This document shows positions 45,541 through 54,628 of a stretch of DNA of 64,000 nucleotides, in pieces. The notes under the pieces are model-generated. The model made no database searches. It saw nothing but the letters and a program-made list of their open reading frames with translations, and was not told the DNA's origin. The stretch comes from Chitinophaga sancti. Its GTDB lineage: Bacteria > Bacteroidota > Bacteroidia > Chitinophagales > Chitinophagaceae. The stretch covers positions 8,086,001 to 8,150,000 of the forward strand of contig NZ_CP139247.1 of NCBI RefSeq assembly GCF_034087045.1, written 5' to 3'. Within the stretch, counting starts at the first letter, position 1. Every line of letters begins with the position of its first letter. The position numbers were made by a program, and so were the translations under genes.

Positions 45541-47364
45541 TTACAAATTCTCCCACCCTACATTCTGCACCAGCTTTGTGTTCAGCTGCAGTTCTGTGTA
45601 TGGTAATGGATACAGGTAGCGGAAGTCTGCCCAGGTTACCCTGGAAATGTTATCCAGCCATTTGATCTCTCCATACGTACCATGAGACAACTGTGTAGGA
45701 TTCGTTACCCCGTTTACGGTAGGCGCTACACTAATGTAAGTCACACCCCTCACCTGTGTAGCAGGCAATGTCTGGTAGAAACATACATCGTTCACCCCAT
45801 CACCGTTCAGGTCCATTGGCACATCCAGCGCTGGTACATACATACCATTCCACTGCTGTACAAGCAGTTCACCATCATTCCATCTTACCAGGTCATAGAA
45901 ACGGAAACCTTCCAGCACCAGCTCTATACCACGCTCTCTTCTGATCTCCAGGATAGAAGGATCGGTAGGATCACCACCTTTGTTAAAATAGTTTGTAACT
46001 AAATACTGATCAGCCACTGTTGGTTTTGTAGTAATACCACTGGTAATACCAGCTCTTGCCCTCAGCGCACCTACTGTACCTGCCCAATCGGCATCAGTCA
46101 GTGTACCCAGTTCAGCTTTGGCTTCCGCATAGTTCAACAGTATTTCTGCATAACGCATGATACAAATGGAATTCGTATTGTTGGACCCTCCGTCATAATA
46201 GGTATCATCCAGACACCATTTTTTAGGCATATACCCGGTGTAAGTATAAGAAAATACCGGCGGAGCAGCAACTGTTTTTCCATTATCGGTACGGGTGTAA
46301 CTACCCATGCGAATAGTCTGTGACAGGCGCAGGTCCCTGTTCTTTGTTTCTTCTACAAATGGTTTGGTTTCATAACCGCTCACACTGGTGAAAGGGGTAC
46401 CATCAATGTTCAGGTAAGTGTTGATAAACTTACGTGTTAAACTCAGGCGCACCCCATATGTAGCACTGGTGTAATACCAGTTTGCATCGTTGAAGACAGA
46501 CAGGGTACTGCTGGCTACGTTAGACAACATGACTTCTGTCGTTACAGGCGATGCACTGATGAACAGCTGACGGTAAGATCCACTGGTGCCACCTGCCTGA
46601 TTCAGGCTAAAACTACCCTGATCCATCACTACCTTTGCCGCATCGGCCGCTGCCTGCAATAAAGCAGGCGCATCAGCTGTAAGCCCCAGAGAAGTATGGT
46701 ATTTTCTGAAAGTACCTTCGAAAAGACATACACGTGATTTCAGTGCATACGCTGTATACTTAGTGATCTGGCTGGCTGTTGCATCAGTATTCAGCGAGAT
46801 ATGCGCGGCTGCATAATCCAGGTCAGCTATGATAGAATCCATTACCAGTTTACGGCTGTCGCGTGCTGCATACAGTGAACTGTCTGCAATACCCATTGGG
46901 GTACCGATCCAGGGCACATCACCATAACGCTTTACTTTATCAAAGTAGAACCAGGCACGGAAAAAACGCGCCAGACCATTATAGTTTTCACGAATCGTCT
47001 GCCCTACTGCAGGGTTGGTATTGTTCGCCAGGAAATAGTTGATGTTACGCAGTTTGGTCCATTTCCAGTTGTCAATTTCCGCCTGTACACGGGAGTTGTA
47101 AGCACCGTCACGAAGAAAATCAGGAACAGCATTCACCGCACTGTAATCTGCCATTGCATCGCCTCTGAACACATCGCCCATAGCAGGCAGTACATCGTAA
47201 AATGAATTGGCGTATAATTTCAGACCGGCTTCGTTTCCGAAGATCGCATCTCTGTCTGCAGTGGATACAGGACGCTGTTCCAGTTCTTTCGAACAGCTGC
47301 CTGCCAGTACCCACAACACCAGCGCCATCGAGGTCCATTTCAACCGGGTAATATATTGTTGCAT
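45541..47364 (-). CDS. SusD/RagB-family outer-membrane lipoprotein (PUL C)
   Basis: 607 residues. Lipobox LWVLAGSC with Cys24, then SKELEQRPVSTADRDAIFGN. SusD features are ARFFRAWFYFDKVKRYGDVP near 150, CIMRYAEILLNYAEAKAEL near 425, and REIRRERGIELVLEGFRFYD near 500-520, here partly quoted. Surface glycan-binding partner of the adjacent SusC, 18 bases downstream of it. Longer than average because of inserts in the C-terminal half (NGDGVNDVCFYQTLPATQ), which may shape the binding site. Confidence 0.94.
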   Translation of the reverse strand: MQQYITRLKWTSMALVLWVLAGSCSKELEQRPVSTADRDAIFGNEAGLKLYANSFYDVLPAMGDVFRGDAMADYSAVNAVPDFLRDGAYNSRVQAEIDNWKWTKLRNINYFLANNTNPAVGQTIRENYNGLARFFRAWFYFDKVKRYGDVPWIGTPMGIADSSLYAARDSRKLVMDSIIADLDYAAAHISLNTDATASQITKYTAYALKSRVCLFEGTFRKYHTSLGLTADAPALLQAAADAAKVVMDQGSFSLNQAGGTSGSYRQLFISASPVTTEVMLSNVASSTLSVFNDANWYYTSATYGVRLSLTRKFINTYLNIDGTPFTSVSGYETKPFVEETKNRDLRLSQTIRMGSYTRTDNGKTVAAPPVFSYTYTGYMPKKWCLDDTYYDGGSNNTNSICIMRYAEILLNYAEAKAELGTLTDADWAGTVGALRARAGITSGITTKPTVADQYLVTNYFNKGGDPTDPSILEIRRERGIELVLEGFRFYDLVRWNDGELLVQQWNGMYVPALDVPMDLNGDGVNDVCFYQTLPATQVRGVTYISVAPTVNGVTNPTQLSHGTYGEIKWLDNISRVTWADFRYLYPLPYTELQLNTKLVQNVGWENL

Positions 47365-47382
47365 GTTGCTTTTTTTTATTTT

Positions 47383-50300
47383 TTACAGGGTAATGTTTAA
47401 ACCTAATGTGAAGCTCTTCAGAATCGGATAGTTGTTACCGTTACCCGCATTGTCTGTAGGATTCGGGTTGGTGATCATGTCGGAACGACCAATGCTTTCC
47501 ACATCCAGGTCTTTGGTAACCTTATACAGCGGAGACCAGGAGAACAGGTTCTCTGCTGACAGGTATACTTTTGCACTCTGCAGTTTTGCCCTTGACACCA
47601 GTGTCTTTGGCAGACTATAACCCACCTGTATATTCTTCATACGCAGGTATCTTACATTCTGCAGGTACTTGGTCTGCTTAGCATACAGTTCACCCGAACC
47701 ATTCTGTGCTACATAACCACGATAGCGTGGGAAGTAAGTATTTGGATTCTCTGCTGACCAGATCTTACCTACCTGTGATTTAGGCATATAGTTATAAGGC
47801 CTGTTGTACTGACCCCAGAATACATCGTTCTCGTTACCAGGCCACCAGTCTTGTTTTCCTACACCCTGGAAGAATACACCAAAGAAGAAATTGTTCCAGT
47901 CTGCATTCACACCTACACCATAAGTATAGCGTGGAGTTGAGTTACCAATCACTTTCATATCACCAGGATTACCTGTCGTGTTTGTACCGTTGTTGATCAC
48001 ACCATCTCCATTCAGGTCTTTGAATTTAATATCACCTGGCAGCCACTGACCACTGGTAGATGCTTTGAACAGTGCCTGTGAAGCAGCAGCCTTCCCTACG
48101 TTGTCCGCAGTCCAGTAACCATCGTTTTCATAACCCCAGATTTCACCATACTTCTGACCTGCGTAGTAGTCAGTCAGCTTGTTGTTGGTGTTATTATATT
48201 TAGTAATTGTTGCTGTATAGTCGGCGAGATTAGCTGTAACTGAATAGTGGAGTGGTTTCTCTGCTACATTGAATTGATCTCTCCAGGTCAGGGAAATTTC
48301 CCATCCTTTCGTCTTCAGGTCTGCATAGTTACCTTTTGGAACATCTGTACCGAATACTGCAGGCAGTGTCTGACCTACGGTGAACATGTCGGTAGTCACA
48401 CGGGTATACATATCACCGCTGAAAGTCAGGTGATCGTTCAGTGCAGACAGATCCAGGCCAATATTGCGGGTGGTAGACGTTTCCCATGTGAGACCATTCG
48501 GAATCACAGAAGGCTGACCGGTTTGCTGCGGCCTTACACCATTGATGACACGACCGCTCTGTGTGATTGCAAATTTTTCCTGGAATGCATAAGAGTTGAT
48601 GTTACCATTACCCAGTGAACCCCATGAACCACGCAGTTTCAGGTCAGAGATCGCTTTAGCAGGTACTTTCCAGAATGCTTCTCTAGACACTCTCCAACCA
48701 CCGGATACAGATGGGAAGAACGCATAACGCTGGTTGGTAGGGAACTTGGAACTACCATCGTAACGACCATTTACTTCTAACAGGTAACGCTCTTTGAAGG
48801 CATAGTTCAAACGGAAGAACTCACCCTGGATCGCCCACTTCTCATAACCACCGGCAGTAGAGATATTGCTACCCAGTGCCAGGTTCATATCATTTGCATC
48901 GCTATAAATCAGGCCATTTCTGGTGAGGGAGAAACCGCTACCGGTAGATTGTTCATAGTTGAAACCTGCCATTGCCTTGAAGTAATGGTTAGGGCCAATG
49001 TTAGTTTCGTACTCTGCATACAGGTTTGTAGCGAGGTATTTGGTAGATGAATCGGAATTCATCAGGTCATTATAGCCAGTACCTACATAGGCAGTTACAC
49101 CAGGTGCAGCACTATAAGGAACCTGTACTCTTCTTCTCTTCTGATCGTCAGTGATGTTCTGCCAGGTTACGTTACCATTGATGCGGAGTTTATTTTTATA
49201 AATATTGGCAGTAAAACCAGTGGTATTTCTGAACATCTGGCGATACAGGTTGATGCCATTCTTACCATAATAGAAGTCGCCTACTGTATAAGCTGCTGAA
49301 TAGGTCAGGGTACCATCCGGGTTCAGCAGCATGGAAGTAGGGTGTGCCTCATCCGCCATGTTTCTGAAAATACCGCCCCCTTCACCTACGTTCAGTGGGT
49401 TGTGGTAAGAGCGGTTGGCGTATTCTGTATTATTATATATCTGCAACCATGGGGTCAGTTGAATTGTACCCTTGGCACGCATGTTATACATTTTGTAATC
49501 GTCAGAATTAAAACGGAAGAGACCGTCCTGACCATAGTAACGACCGGTAATATAATAAGAGGCCTTACCGCTGCTACCAGAAACAGAGAGATTCTGGTCC
49601 ATTGCTGAAGTATGGTTCTTATATAATAAGTCATACCAGTCAGTATTACCATAATATACATAGTTACCATTCCCGTCCAGCTCTGTTTTAGACAGGGCAG
49701 GATTGTCGTTATGTTCTTTCAACGCTGCCAGGTAAGCTGCAGAGAACTTCTGGGTTTTGTTGATATTCTGAGGAGTCTGTGCATAATCGTTCCACGCAGA
49801 CCATGCATCGCTGAAGCCCGTTGCATATTGATACCCGTTAGATACCATATCAGGTACAGTAGTAGGTTTTTTGCTGGAATAGTTGGAAGAGTAGGTCACA
49901 GTCACCTTATCTTTAGAAGGTGTTTTGGTGGTGATGAGCACAACCCCGAAGGCAGCTCTTGCACCATATACCGCAGCGGAAGATGCATCTTTCAGCACAC
50001 TGATGCTGGCTACATCAGATGGGTTCAGCATGCTTGGGTCGCCTTCCACCCCATCGATCAGTACCAGTGCATTACCACCCTGGCCAATAGAGGTCGTACC
50101 ACGGATATTGTAAGCTGGTGACTGGATAGGTTTACCATCGCCCATAGTCAGGTTCAGGTTAGGGATTACACCTTGCAGCCCCTGGCTGAGGTTTGGAATA
50201 GGGCGGTTTTCCAACACCTTGCCAGTTACCTGTGTTACAGCACCTGTCAGGTTTATTTTTTTCTGTGTACCATAACCCACTACAACTACGTCATTGAGGG

Positions 50301-50592
50301 ATGATACATTACTTTTCATCGCTACACGAACATCACCTTGTGCAGGTACCTGTACGGTGTCGGACAAAAAGCCGATGGAACTGATTACCAAAGTTGGATT
50401 TTCTGTTGCATTCAGACTGAATTGACCTTTCTCGTCAGTACCAGCCCCGATAGCAGTGCCCAGTACTTTTACTGTTGCACCAATAATCGGTTGCCCGTTT
50501 TCGTCAGTCACCCGGCCTTTCACGATACGCGACTGTGCATATGTGTTCAGCACGCAACATGTAAATAGAAGGATGCATAACCATCTTTTCAT
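47383..50592 (-). CDS. SusC-like TonB-dependent outer-membrane transporter (PUL C)
   Basis: 1069 residues. Signal peptide at 1-19 (WLCILLFTCCVLNTYAQ), CarboxypepD_reg-like domain (VKGRVTDENGQPIIGATVKV), bridge VVVVGYGTQKKINLTGAV, plug segments YNIRGTTSIGQGGNALVLID and SAAVYGARAAFGVVLITTK, then the barrel. The C-terminus is GLNITL, ending in leucine where most barrels end in phenylalanine, a mild oddity for the BAM recognition signal. It imports the PUL C glycan. Transcribed divergently from the SARP-type membrane regulator across a 224-base gap that holds TTAAY repeats. Confidence 0.95.
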   Translation of the reverse strand: MKRWLCILLFTCCVLNTYAQSRIVKGRVTDENGQPIIGATVKVLGTAIGAGTDEKGQFSLNATENPTLVISSIGFLSDTVQVPAQGDVRVAMKSNVSSLNDVVVVGYGTQKKINLTGAVTQVTGKVLENRPIPNLSQGLQGVIPNLNLTMGDGKPIQSPAYNIRGTTSIGQGGNALVLIDGVEGDPSMLNPSDVASISVLKDASSAAVYGARAAFGVVLITTKTPSKDKVTVTYSSNYSSKKPTTVPDMVSNGYQYATGFSDAWSAWNDYAQTPQNINKTQKFSAAYLAALKEHNDNPALSKTELDGNGNYVYYGNTDWYDLLYKNHTSAMDQNLSVSGSSGKASYYITGRYYGQDGLFRFNSDDYKMYNMRAKGTIQLTPWLQIYNNTEYANRSYHNPLNVGEGGGIFRNMADEAHPTSMLLNPDGTLTYSAAYTVGDFYYGKNGINLYRQMFRNTTGFTANIYKNKLRINGNVTWQNITDDQKRRRVQVPYSAAPGVTAYVGTGYNDLMNSDSSTKYLATNLYAEYETNIGPNHYFKAMAGFNYEQSTGSGFSLTRNGLIYSDANDMNLALGSNISTAGGYEKWAIQGEFFRLNYAFKERYLLEVNGRYDGSSKFPTNQRYAFFPSVSGGWRVSREAFWKVPAKAISDLKLRGSWGSLGNGNINSYAFQEKFAITQSGRVINGVRPQQTGQPSVIPNGLTWETSTTRNIGLDLSALNDHLTFSGDMYTRVTTDMFTVGQTLPAVFGTDVPKGNYADLKTKGWEISLTWRDQFNVAEKPLHYSVTANLADYTATITKYNNTNNKLTDYYAGQKYGEIWGYENDGYWTADNVGKAAASQALFKASTSGQWLPGDIKFKDLNGDGVINNGTNTTGNPGDMKVIGNSTPRYTYGVGVNADWNNFFFGVFFQGVGKQDWWPGNENDVFWGQYNRPYNYMPKSQVGKIWSAENPNTYFPRYRGYVAQNGSGELYAKQTKYLQNVRYLRMKNIQVGYSLPKTLVSRAKLQSAKVYLSAENLFSWSPLYKVTKDLDVESIGRSDMITNPNPTDNAGNGNNYPILKSFTLGLNITL

Positions 50593-50614
50593 GAGGAGTA
50601 TTTTTTTTGTACTG

Positions 50615-50622
50615 CAAAAGAA
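50615..50622 (-). promoter_or_regulatory. Candidate -7 element for SusC (PUL C)
   Basis: On the minus strand TTCTTTTG differs from TAnnTTTG at one position and lies 23-30 bases before the SusC start. Weak on its own. Confidence 0.3.
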
Positions 50623-50645
50623 GAATTCAGGGGTGAACAGGGCGG

Positions 50646-50673
50646 TTAATTAGAGATTAACGTGGTCATTAAT
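50646..50673. promoter_or_regulatory. TTAAY direct repeats at 11-12 bp spacing
   Basis: TTAAT at 50646, TTAAC at 50657 and TTAAT at 50669 read in the same direction one helical turn apart, just upstream of the putative SusC promoter. Further TTAA(C/T) words lie at 50698, 50702, 50716, 50739 and 50744. SARP regulators bind direct repeats spaced about 11 bp, so this is a candidate site for the divergent regulator. The region is AT-rich, so chance is possible. Confidence 0.35.
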
Positions 50674-50816
50674 CAGAAAAAATTATGATTCTCCGGATTA
50701 ATTAATTATTTTCAGTTAACGCAGCAGGATATTTAAAGTTAACTTAACGTTCCTTTTGCATTTAATAGACAACCAAAAAGTAATTTGCCACGTTATTTAA
50801 AAAAGCCAATCGGAGT

Positions 50817-53372
50817 ATGCCAGGGCTTACCTCTTCTGATGTAGTAAAAAACCATCTATTTATTACTACTATTCTGTTGTCGCTGTTCGCATTATTGCCA
50901 TGTGGTTTATATGCGCAAGATGTGTATGGGCTTGAGTTTGCAGGTAAAAAAATTGCACAGGAGTTACGTACTTCATTGAATCTTTTTCCAGACAACCCGC
51001 TTACTGTAAAGGACGATTGCGACCTTTCATTTGATCTCTCATTTGCACCGGGATATGATTCTTATTTCGGTTACATTTTTAGAATCACTAATGAACTGGG
51101 ACAAAATACAGACCTTATATATAGTAACCAGACACAGTCCATTAATCTCGTATCCGGCGATGAATACACAGGTATTCTTTTCAAATTCCCTCCATCAGAA
51201 GTGGTAGGAAAATGGTATCACCTGCAGTTTTCATTCAACCAGGCTACGCGTATTACGACATTAAAAATTAACGGCCAACTGGCGGGAAGCACTACTATGC
51301 CTGCTTCTTTAGGAAACCATTTGCGCATCTTCTTTGGTGCAAATCATTATAAACAATGCAATACATTTGACCTGCCTACCATGCGACTGCGCGACATACA
51401 GATTGCACAGGCCGGCAAAACCCAATACCACTGGCCATTACGACAGCATGATGGAGAAAAGGAATTTGATCTGATCAGTCATAGCAAAGCAGTAATCGAA
51501 CATCCTATCTGGCTTGCAAAAGCATATAGTGAATGGAATACCCGGCAAACAATTACTGTAAATGGTAACGCTGGCGTAACATTCGATAAAGAAAATGGCA
51601 TATTATATATAACAGGTAGTGATTCCCTCTATCAGTTCACCTGTAATGGAAATAAACTCAGTGCAGTACCACTGGCACAATCCAGCATATTGCCAGCTGG
51701 CAATGTGACTGAATTTGATACAAAACGACATCAACTCCTGAATTACTTTGTAGATGAGCAACAGGTAGCCCGGTTTGATAATACACAACATACATGGAGT
51801 AATCCTGTTGAAGGAAATAAAGTAACAGGATTCTGGCAGCACAGTCATTTTTATTCACCCTACGATAGCAGCTTATACATCTTTGGTGGTTATGGACATT
51901 ATCATTACACAGCCGAAGTACAAAAGTATAGCACCGCAGATGATCAGTGGAAAACAGTCGTTGCAAAGGGCGATAAATTTGCACCAAGATATATGGCAGC
52001 ACTGGGCGCTACTGAAAAAGGCGATTCGGCTTATATACTCGGTGGACACGGCAGTGCTACTGGCGATCAGCTCCTGAACCCTGAAAATTTTTACGACCTT
52101 TTATTATTCGATGTAAAGACCCATACCTTCAAAAAGATCTATACGCTGGATAAACCAGAGGTGCCCATAGCCTTTGGGAATACGATGGTGATAGATACAA
52201 AAGAACGTGCCTATTATGCACTGTCTTATGCGAATGACAGGATGGCGTCCGCATTGCAGTTAATTAAAGGGTCTCTTGATAAACCTGCATATGAGAAACT
52301 GGGCAATGAATTGCCTTACCAGTTTTATGATATTAAGTCCAGCGCAGCTTTATACTATTATGCAAGAGGACAGGAATTAATCGCCGTCACTTTATACAAT
52401 CCAGAGAATAACGTCACCACAATAAAGATTAACACCATACTTTTTCCACCAGTATTATTAATGCATGACGAAGGTGTGGGAGTTAAGAATTACCAATACC
52501 TGTTATGGGGTCTGCTGGTATTAACCAGTTTATTAATCGGGTTATCACTGTGGAGAAAGAAACTGGAACAGACCGCCCCCAGGATCACTATTTATCATTT
52601 ACCGGAACCGCCCATAAAAGCCCCGGTATTCAGGGTCATTGAACTCCCTGCACCTGTTGAAAAGAAAAACGCATCGATTTATTTATTCGGACATTTTACC
52701 GTCATCGATAAAGAAGGAAATGATATCAGCAAGTTATTCAGTCCGCTGGTGAAAGAATTATTCTTATTAATATTCCTGCATTCCTCATTCGGCAGAAAAG
52801 GTATTTCTTCCGAAAAGATTAATGAAATACTCTGGACAGGGCGATCAGTAAAAGATGCAAAGAATAACCGGTCGGTGAATATGGTGAAGCTGAAAAACAT
52901 TCTTGAGAAACTAGGCGACTATAGTTTAGCGAAGGAAAACGGGAAATGGAAATTAACATTTGAGGAGGGTGTATATGTGGATATCCGGCATAGCCATCAG
53001 TTAATGGAAGATCACCACATCGCACAACTGGTACAGGTATGTGGCAGGGGAGGCTTACTGATGGAGACAGATTATAGCTGGCTGGATAAATTTAAATCGG
53101 ACCTGGGTACAGAACTGCTCAATATTTTTACCAGGCACCTGGATGAGCATGCAGAACAGTTACACCCGGAACAGATTATACAGACCTGCGATAGTATGCT
53201 GCATTTTGATTCCCTCTGTGAGGAAGCGGTGATGTACAAGTGCAGGGCGCTGGTAACTATGCACCAGCATGCAACAGCGAGGAGTTTATTCCGGAATTTC
53301 AAAAACGAATATGAGCAGATATATGGGGAGCCATTTGAAAAAGATTATATGGCGGTGATGGTAAATGATTAA
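50817..53372 (+). CDS. Membrane-tethered SARP-type regulator with LamG/Kelch-like exterior
   Basis: 851 residues. Signal peptide to about 34 (FITTILLSLFALLPCGLYAQ). Residues 35-240 resemble a LamG/concanavalin A-like domain (VYGLEFAGKKIAQELRTSL, VGKWYHLQFSFNQATRITTL). Residues about 245-550 form a Kelch-like propeller (SSLYIFGGYGHYHYTAEVQK, AYILGGHGSATGDQL). One membrane helix at about 558-577 (YLLWGLLVLTSLLIGLSLW) is followed by basic residues. From 622 the cytoplasmic part has SARP-type winged-helix form (IYLFGHFTVIDKEG, ISSEKINEILWTG, NNRSVNMVKLKNILEKLG, VDI), then a helical BTAD-like domain (GTELLNIFTRHLDEHAE, HFDSLCEEAVMYKCRALV, RSLFRNFKNEYEQIYGEPF). I infer a one-component glycan sensor that binds DNA from the membrane and controls PUL C, which it faces. 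No kinase or receiver domain is present. Confidence 0.85.
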   Translation: MPGLTSSDVVKNHLFITTILLSLFALLPCGLYAQDVYGLEFAGKKIAQELRTSLNLFPDNPLTVKDDCDLSFDLSFAPGYDSYFGYIFRITNELGQNTDLIYSNQTQSINLVSGDEYTGILFKFPPSEVVGKWYHLQFSFNQATRITTLKINGQLAGSTTMPASLGNHLRIFFGANHYKQCNTFDLPTMRLRDIQIAQAGKTQYHWPLRQHDGEKEFDLISHSKAVIEHPIWLAKAYSEWNTRQTITVNGNAGVTFDKENGILYITGSDSLYQFTCNGNKLSAVPLAQSSILPAGNVTEFDTKRHQLLNYFVDEQQVARFDNTQHTWSNPVEGNKVTGFWQHSHFYSPYDSSLYIFGGYGHYHYTAEVQKYSTADDQWKTVVAKGDKFAPRYMAALGATEKGDSAYILGGHGSATGDQLLNPENFYDLLLFDVKTHTFKKIYTLDKPEVPIAFGNTMVIDTKERAYYALSYANDRMASALQLIKGSLDKPAYEKLGNELPYQFYDIKSSAALYYYARGQELIAVTLYNPENNVTTIKINTILFPPVLLMHDEGVGVKNYQYLLWGLLVLTSLLIGLSLWRKKLEQTAPRITIYHLPEPPIKAPVFRVIELPAPVEKKNASIYLFGHFTVIDKEGNDISKLFSPLVKELFLLIFLHSSFGRKGISSEKINEILWTGRSVKDAKNNRSVNMVKLKNILEKLGDYSLAKENGKWKLTFEEGVYVDIRHSHQLMEDHHIAQLVQVCGRGGLLMETDYSWLDKFKSDLGTELLNIFTRHLDEHAEQLHPEQIIQTCDSMLHFDSLCEEAVMYKCRALVTMHQHATARSLFRNFKNEYEQIYGEPFEKDYMAVMVND

Positions 53373-53374
53373 TG

Positions 53375-53382
53375 TATCTTTG
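53375..53382 (+). promoter_or_regulatory. -7 element for dinB
   Basis: TATCTTTG matches TAnnTTTG exactly and ends 19 bases before the dinB ATG. It starts 2 bases after the stop of the upstream regulator, so dinB probably has its own promoter. Confidence 0.55.
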
Positions 53383-53401
53383 CACTTTATAGACAGGTGC
53401 T

Positions 53402-54505
53402 ATGGAACAGGAAGCAAATAAAAAAAGAAAGATCATTCATATCGATATGGATGCTTTCTATGCTTCCGTAGAGCAGCGGGATCATCCTGAATACCGCGGC
53501 AAACCTGTTATCGTAGGAGGCTCCCCCAATAGCCGCGGGGTAGTTGCTACAGCCTCTTACGAAGCCCGTAAATTCGGCGTCCGTTCTGCCATGTCTTCGA
53601 GGAGAGCGGTTCAACTTTGTCCCGAAGGGATTTTTGTTTATCCAAGATTTGATGTGTATAAAGAAGTGTCCAGGCATATCCGGGAAATTTTCAGCCGGTA
53701 TACAGACCTAATAGAACCTTTGTCATTAGATGAGGCCTACCTGGATGTGAGTGTGGATAAACAGGGGATTGGTTCGGCAATCGAGATTGCCAGGCTCATC
53801 AAACAGGCAATTAAAGATGAGCTGCAACTCACTGCATCCGCCGGCGTATCTATCAATAAATTCGTGGCAAAGATTGCCTCTGATATGAATAAACCGGATG
53901 GCCTGACTTTTATCGGACCGTCTCAGATCAATCACTTCATGGAACAATTACCTGTGGAAAAGTTTCATGGAGTGGGAAAAGTGACAGCAGAGAAAATGAA
54001 GAAGATGGGATTGCATACCGGTGCGGATCTGAAACGATTATCGGAGAATGAAATCAAGCAGTATTTCGGAAAACCAGGAGCGTTTTATTTCAGGATTGTA
54101 AGAGGGATTGATGAGAGAGAAGTACAACCACACAGAGAAACAAAATCAGCAGGCGCAGAAGACACTTTTCCGGTCGATTTAACGGAGGTTGAAGAGATGA
54201 ACAGGGAGTTGGAAAGGATCGGAACACTGGTCACTACGCGGCTTAAAAGGCACAATTTAAAGGGGCGTACAATTACGCTAAAAGTAAAGTACAGCGATTT
54301 TAAGCAAATAACCCGGAATCAGTCATTGCCATTTGCAACGGACGATCTTGATATTATTGTAAGAACAGCGAAAAAGTTATTGGCAGCAGTAGATCACGAG
54401 GACAAACCGATACGACTATTAGGTATTTCTCTTTCCAACTTCGGAGAAATAATACATATAAATGGAAATAGCAGCAATAGCACACAGCTGTCATTATTCG
54501 ATTAA
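53402..54505 (+). CDS. dinB: DNA polymerase IV
   Basis: 367 residues, standard Y-family length. Palm-domain metal residues are in HIDMDAFYASVEQRDHPEY (Asp at 16 and nearby) and LSLDEAYLDVS near 111-121. FGVRSAMSSRRAVQLCP is the finger region; the little finger runs from about 240, with LKRHNLKGRTITLKVKYSDF. The last residues QLSLFD form a perfect beta-clamp-binding motif. It carries out error-prone translesion synthesis in the cytoplasm. Immediately downstream of the membrane regulator on the same strand, but with its own -7 element, so co-regulation is not implied. Confidence 0.96.
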   Translation: MEQEANKKRKIIHIDMDAFYASVEQRDHPEYRGKPVIVGGSPNSRGVVATASYEARKFGVRSAMSSRRAVQLCPEGIFVYPRFDVYKEVSRHIREIFSRYTDLIEPLSLDEAYLDVSVDKQGIGSAIEIARLIKQAIKDELQLTASAGVSINKFVAKIASDMNKPDGLTFIGPSQINHFMEQLPVEKFHGVGKVTAEKMKKMGLHTGADLKRLSENEIKQYFGKPGAFYFRIVRGIDEREVQPHRETKSAGAEDTFPVDLTEVEEMNRELERIGTLVTTRLKRHNLKGRTITLKVKYSDFKQITRNQSLPFATDDLDIIVRTAKKLLAAVDHEDKPIRLLGISLSNFGEIIHINGNSSNSTQLSLFD

Positions 54506-54507
54506 AA

Positions 54508-54602
54508 AACCCACCTTCTATTTTCACCGGAGGTAAAAAATAGAAGGTGGGTTCCCCTCCAAATTAAAAAGGTTTTGCCAGCGGCAAAACCTTTTTAATT
54601 TG
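54508..54602. repeat. Tandem pair of long hairpins (pair 2)
   Basis: Hairpin 1: AACCCACCTTCTATTTT (54508-54524) with AAAATAGAAGGTGGGTT (54537-54553), 17 bp perfect. Hairpin 2: a perfect 20-bp stem CAAATTAAAAAGGTTTTGCC (54560-54579) with a 3-base loop AGC, completed at 54583-54602. They separate the convergent dinB and SusD genes and would terminate both. The tip TTTTGCC-N3-GGCAAAA recurs at 60503-60595. Confidence 0.8.
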
Positions 54603-54628
54603 ACTATTAAATTTGGATACCGATCTAT

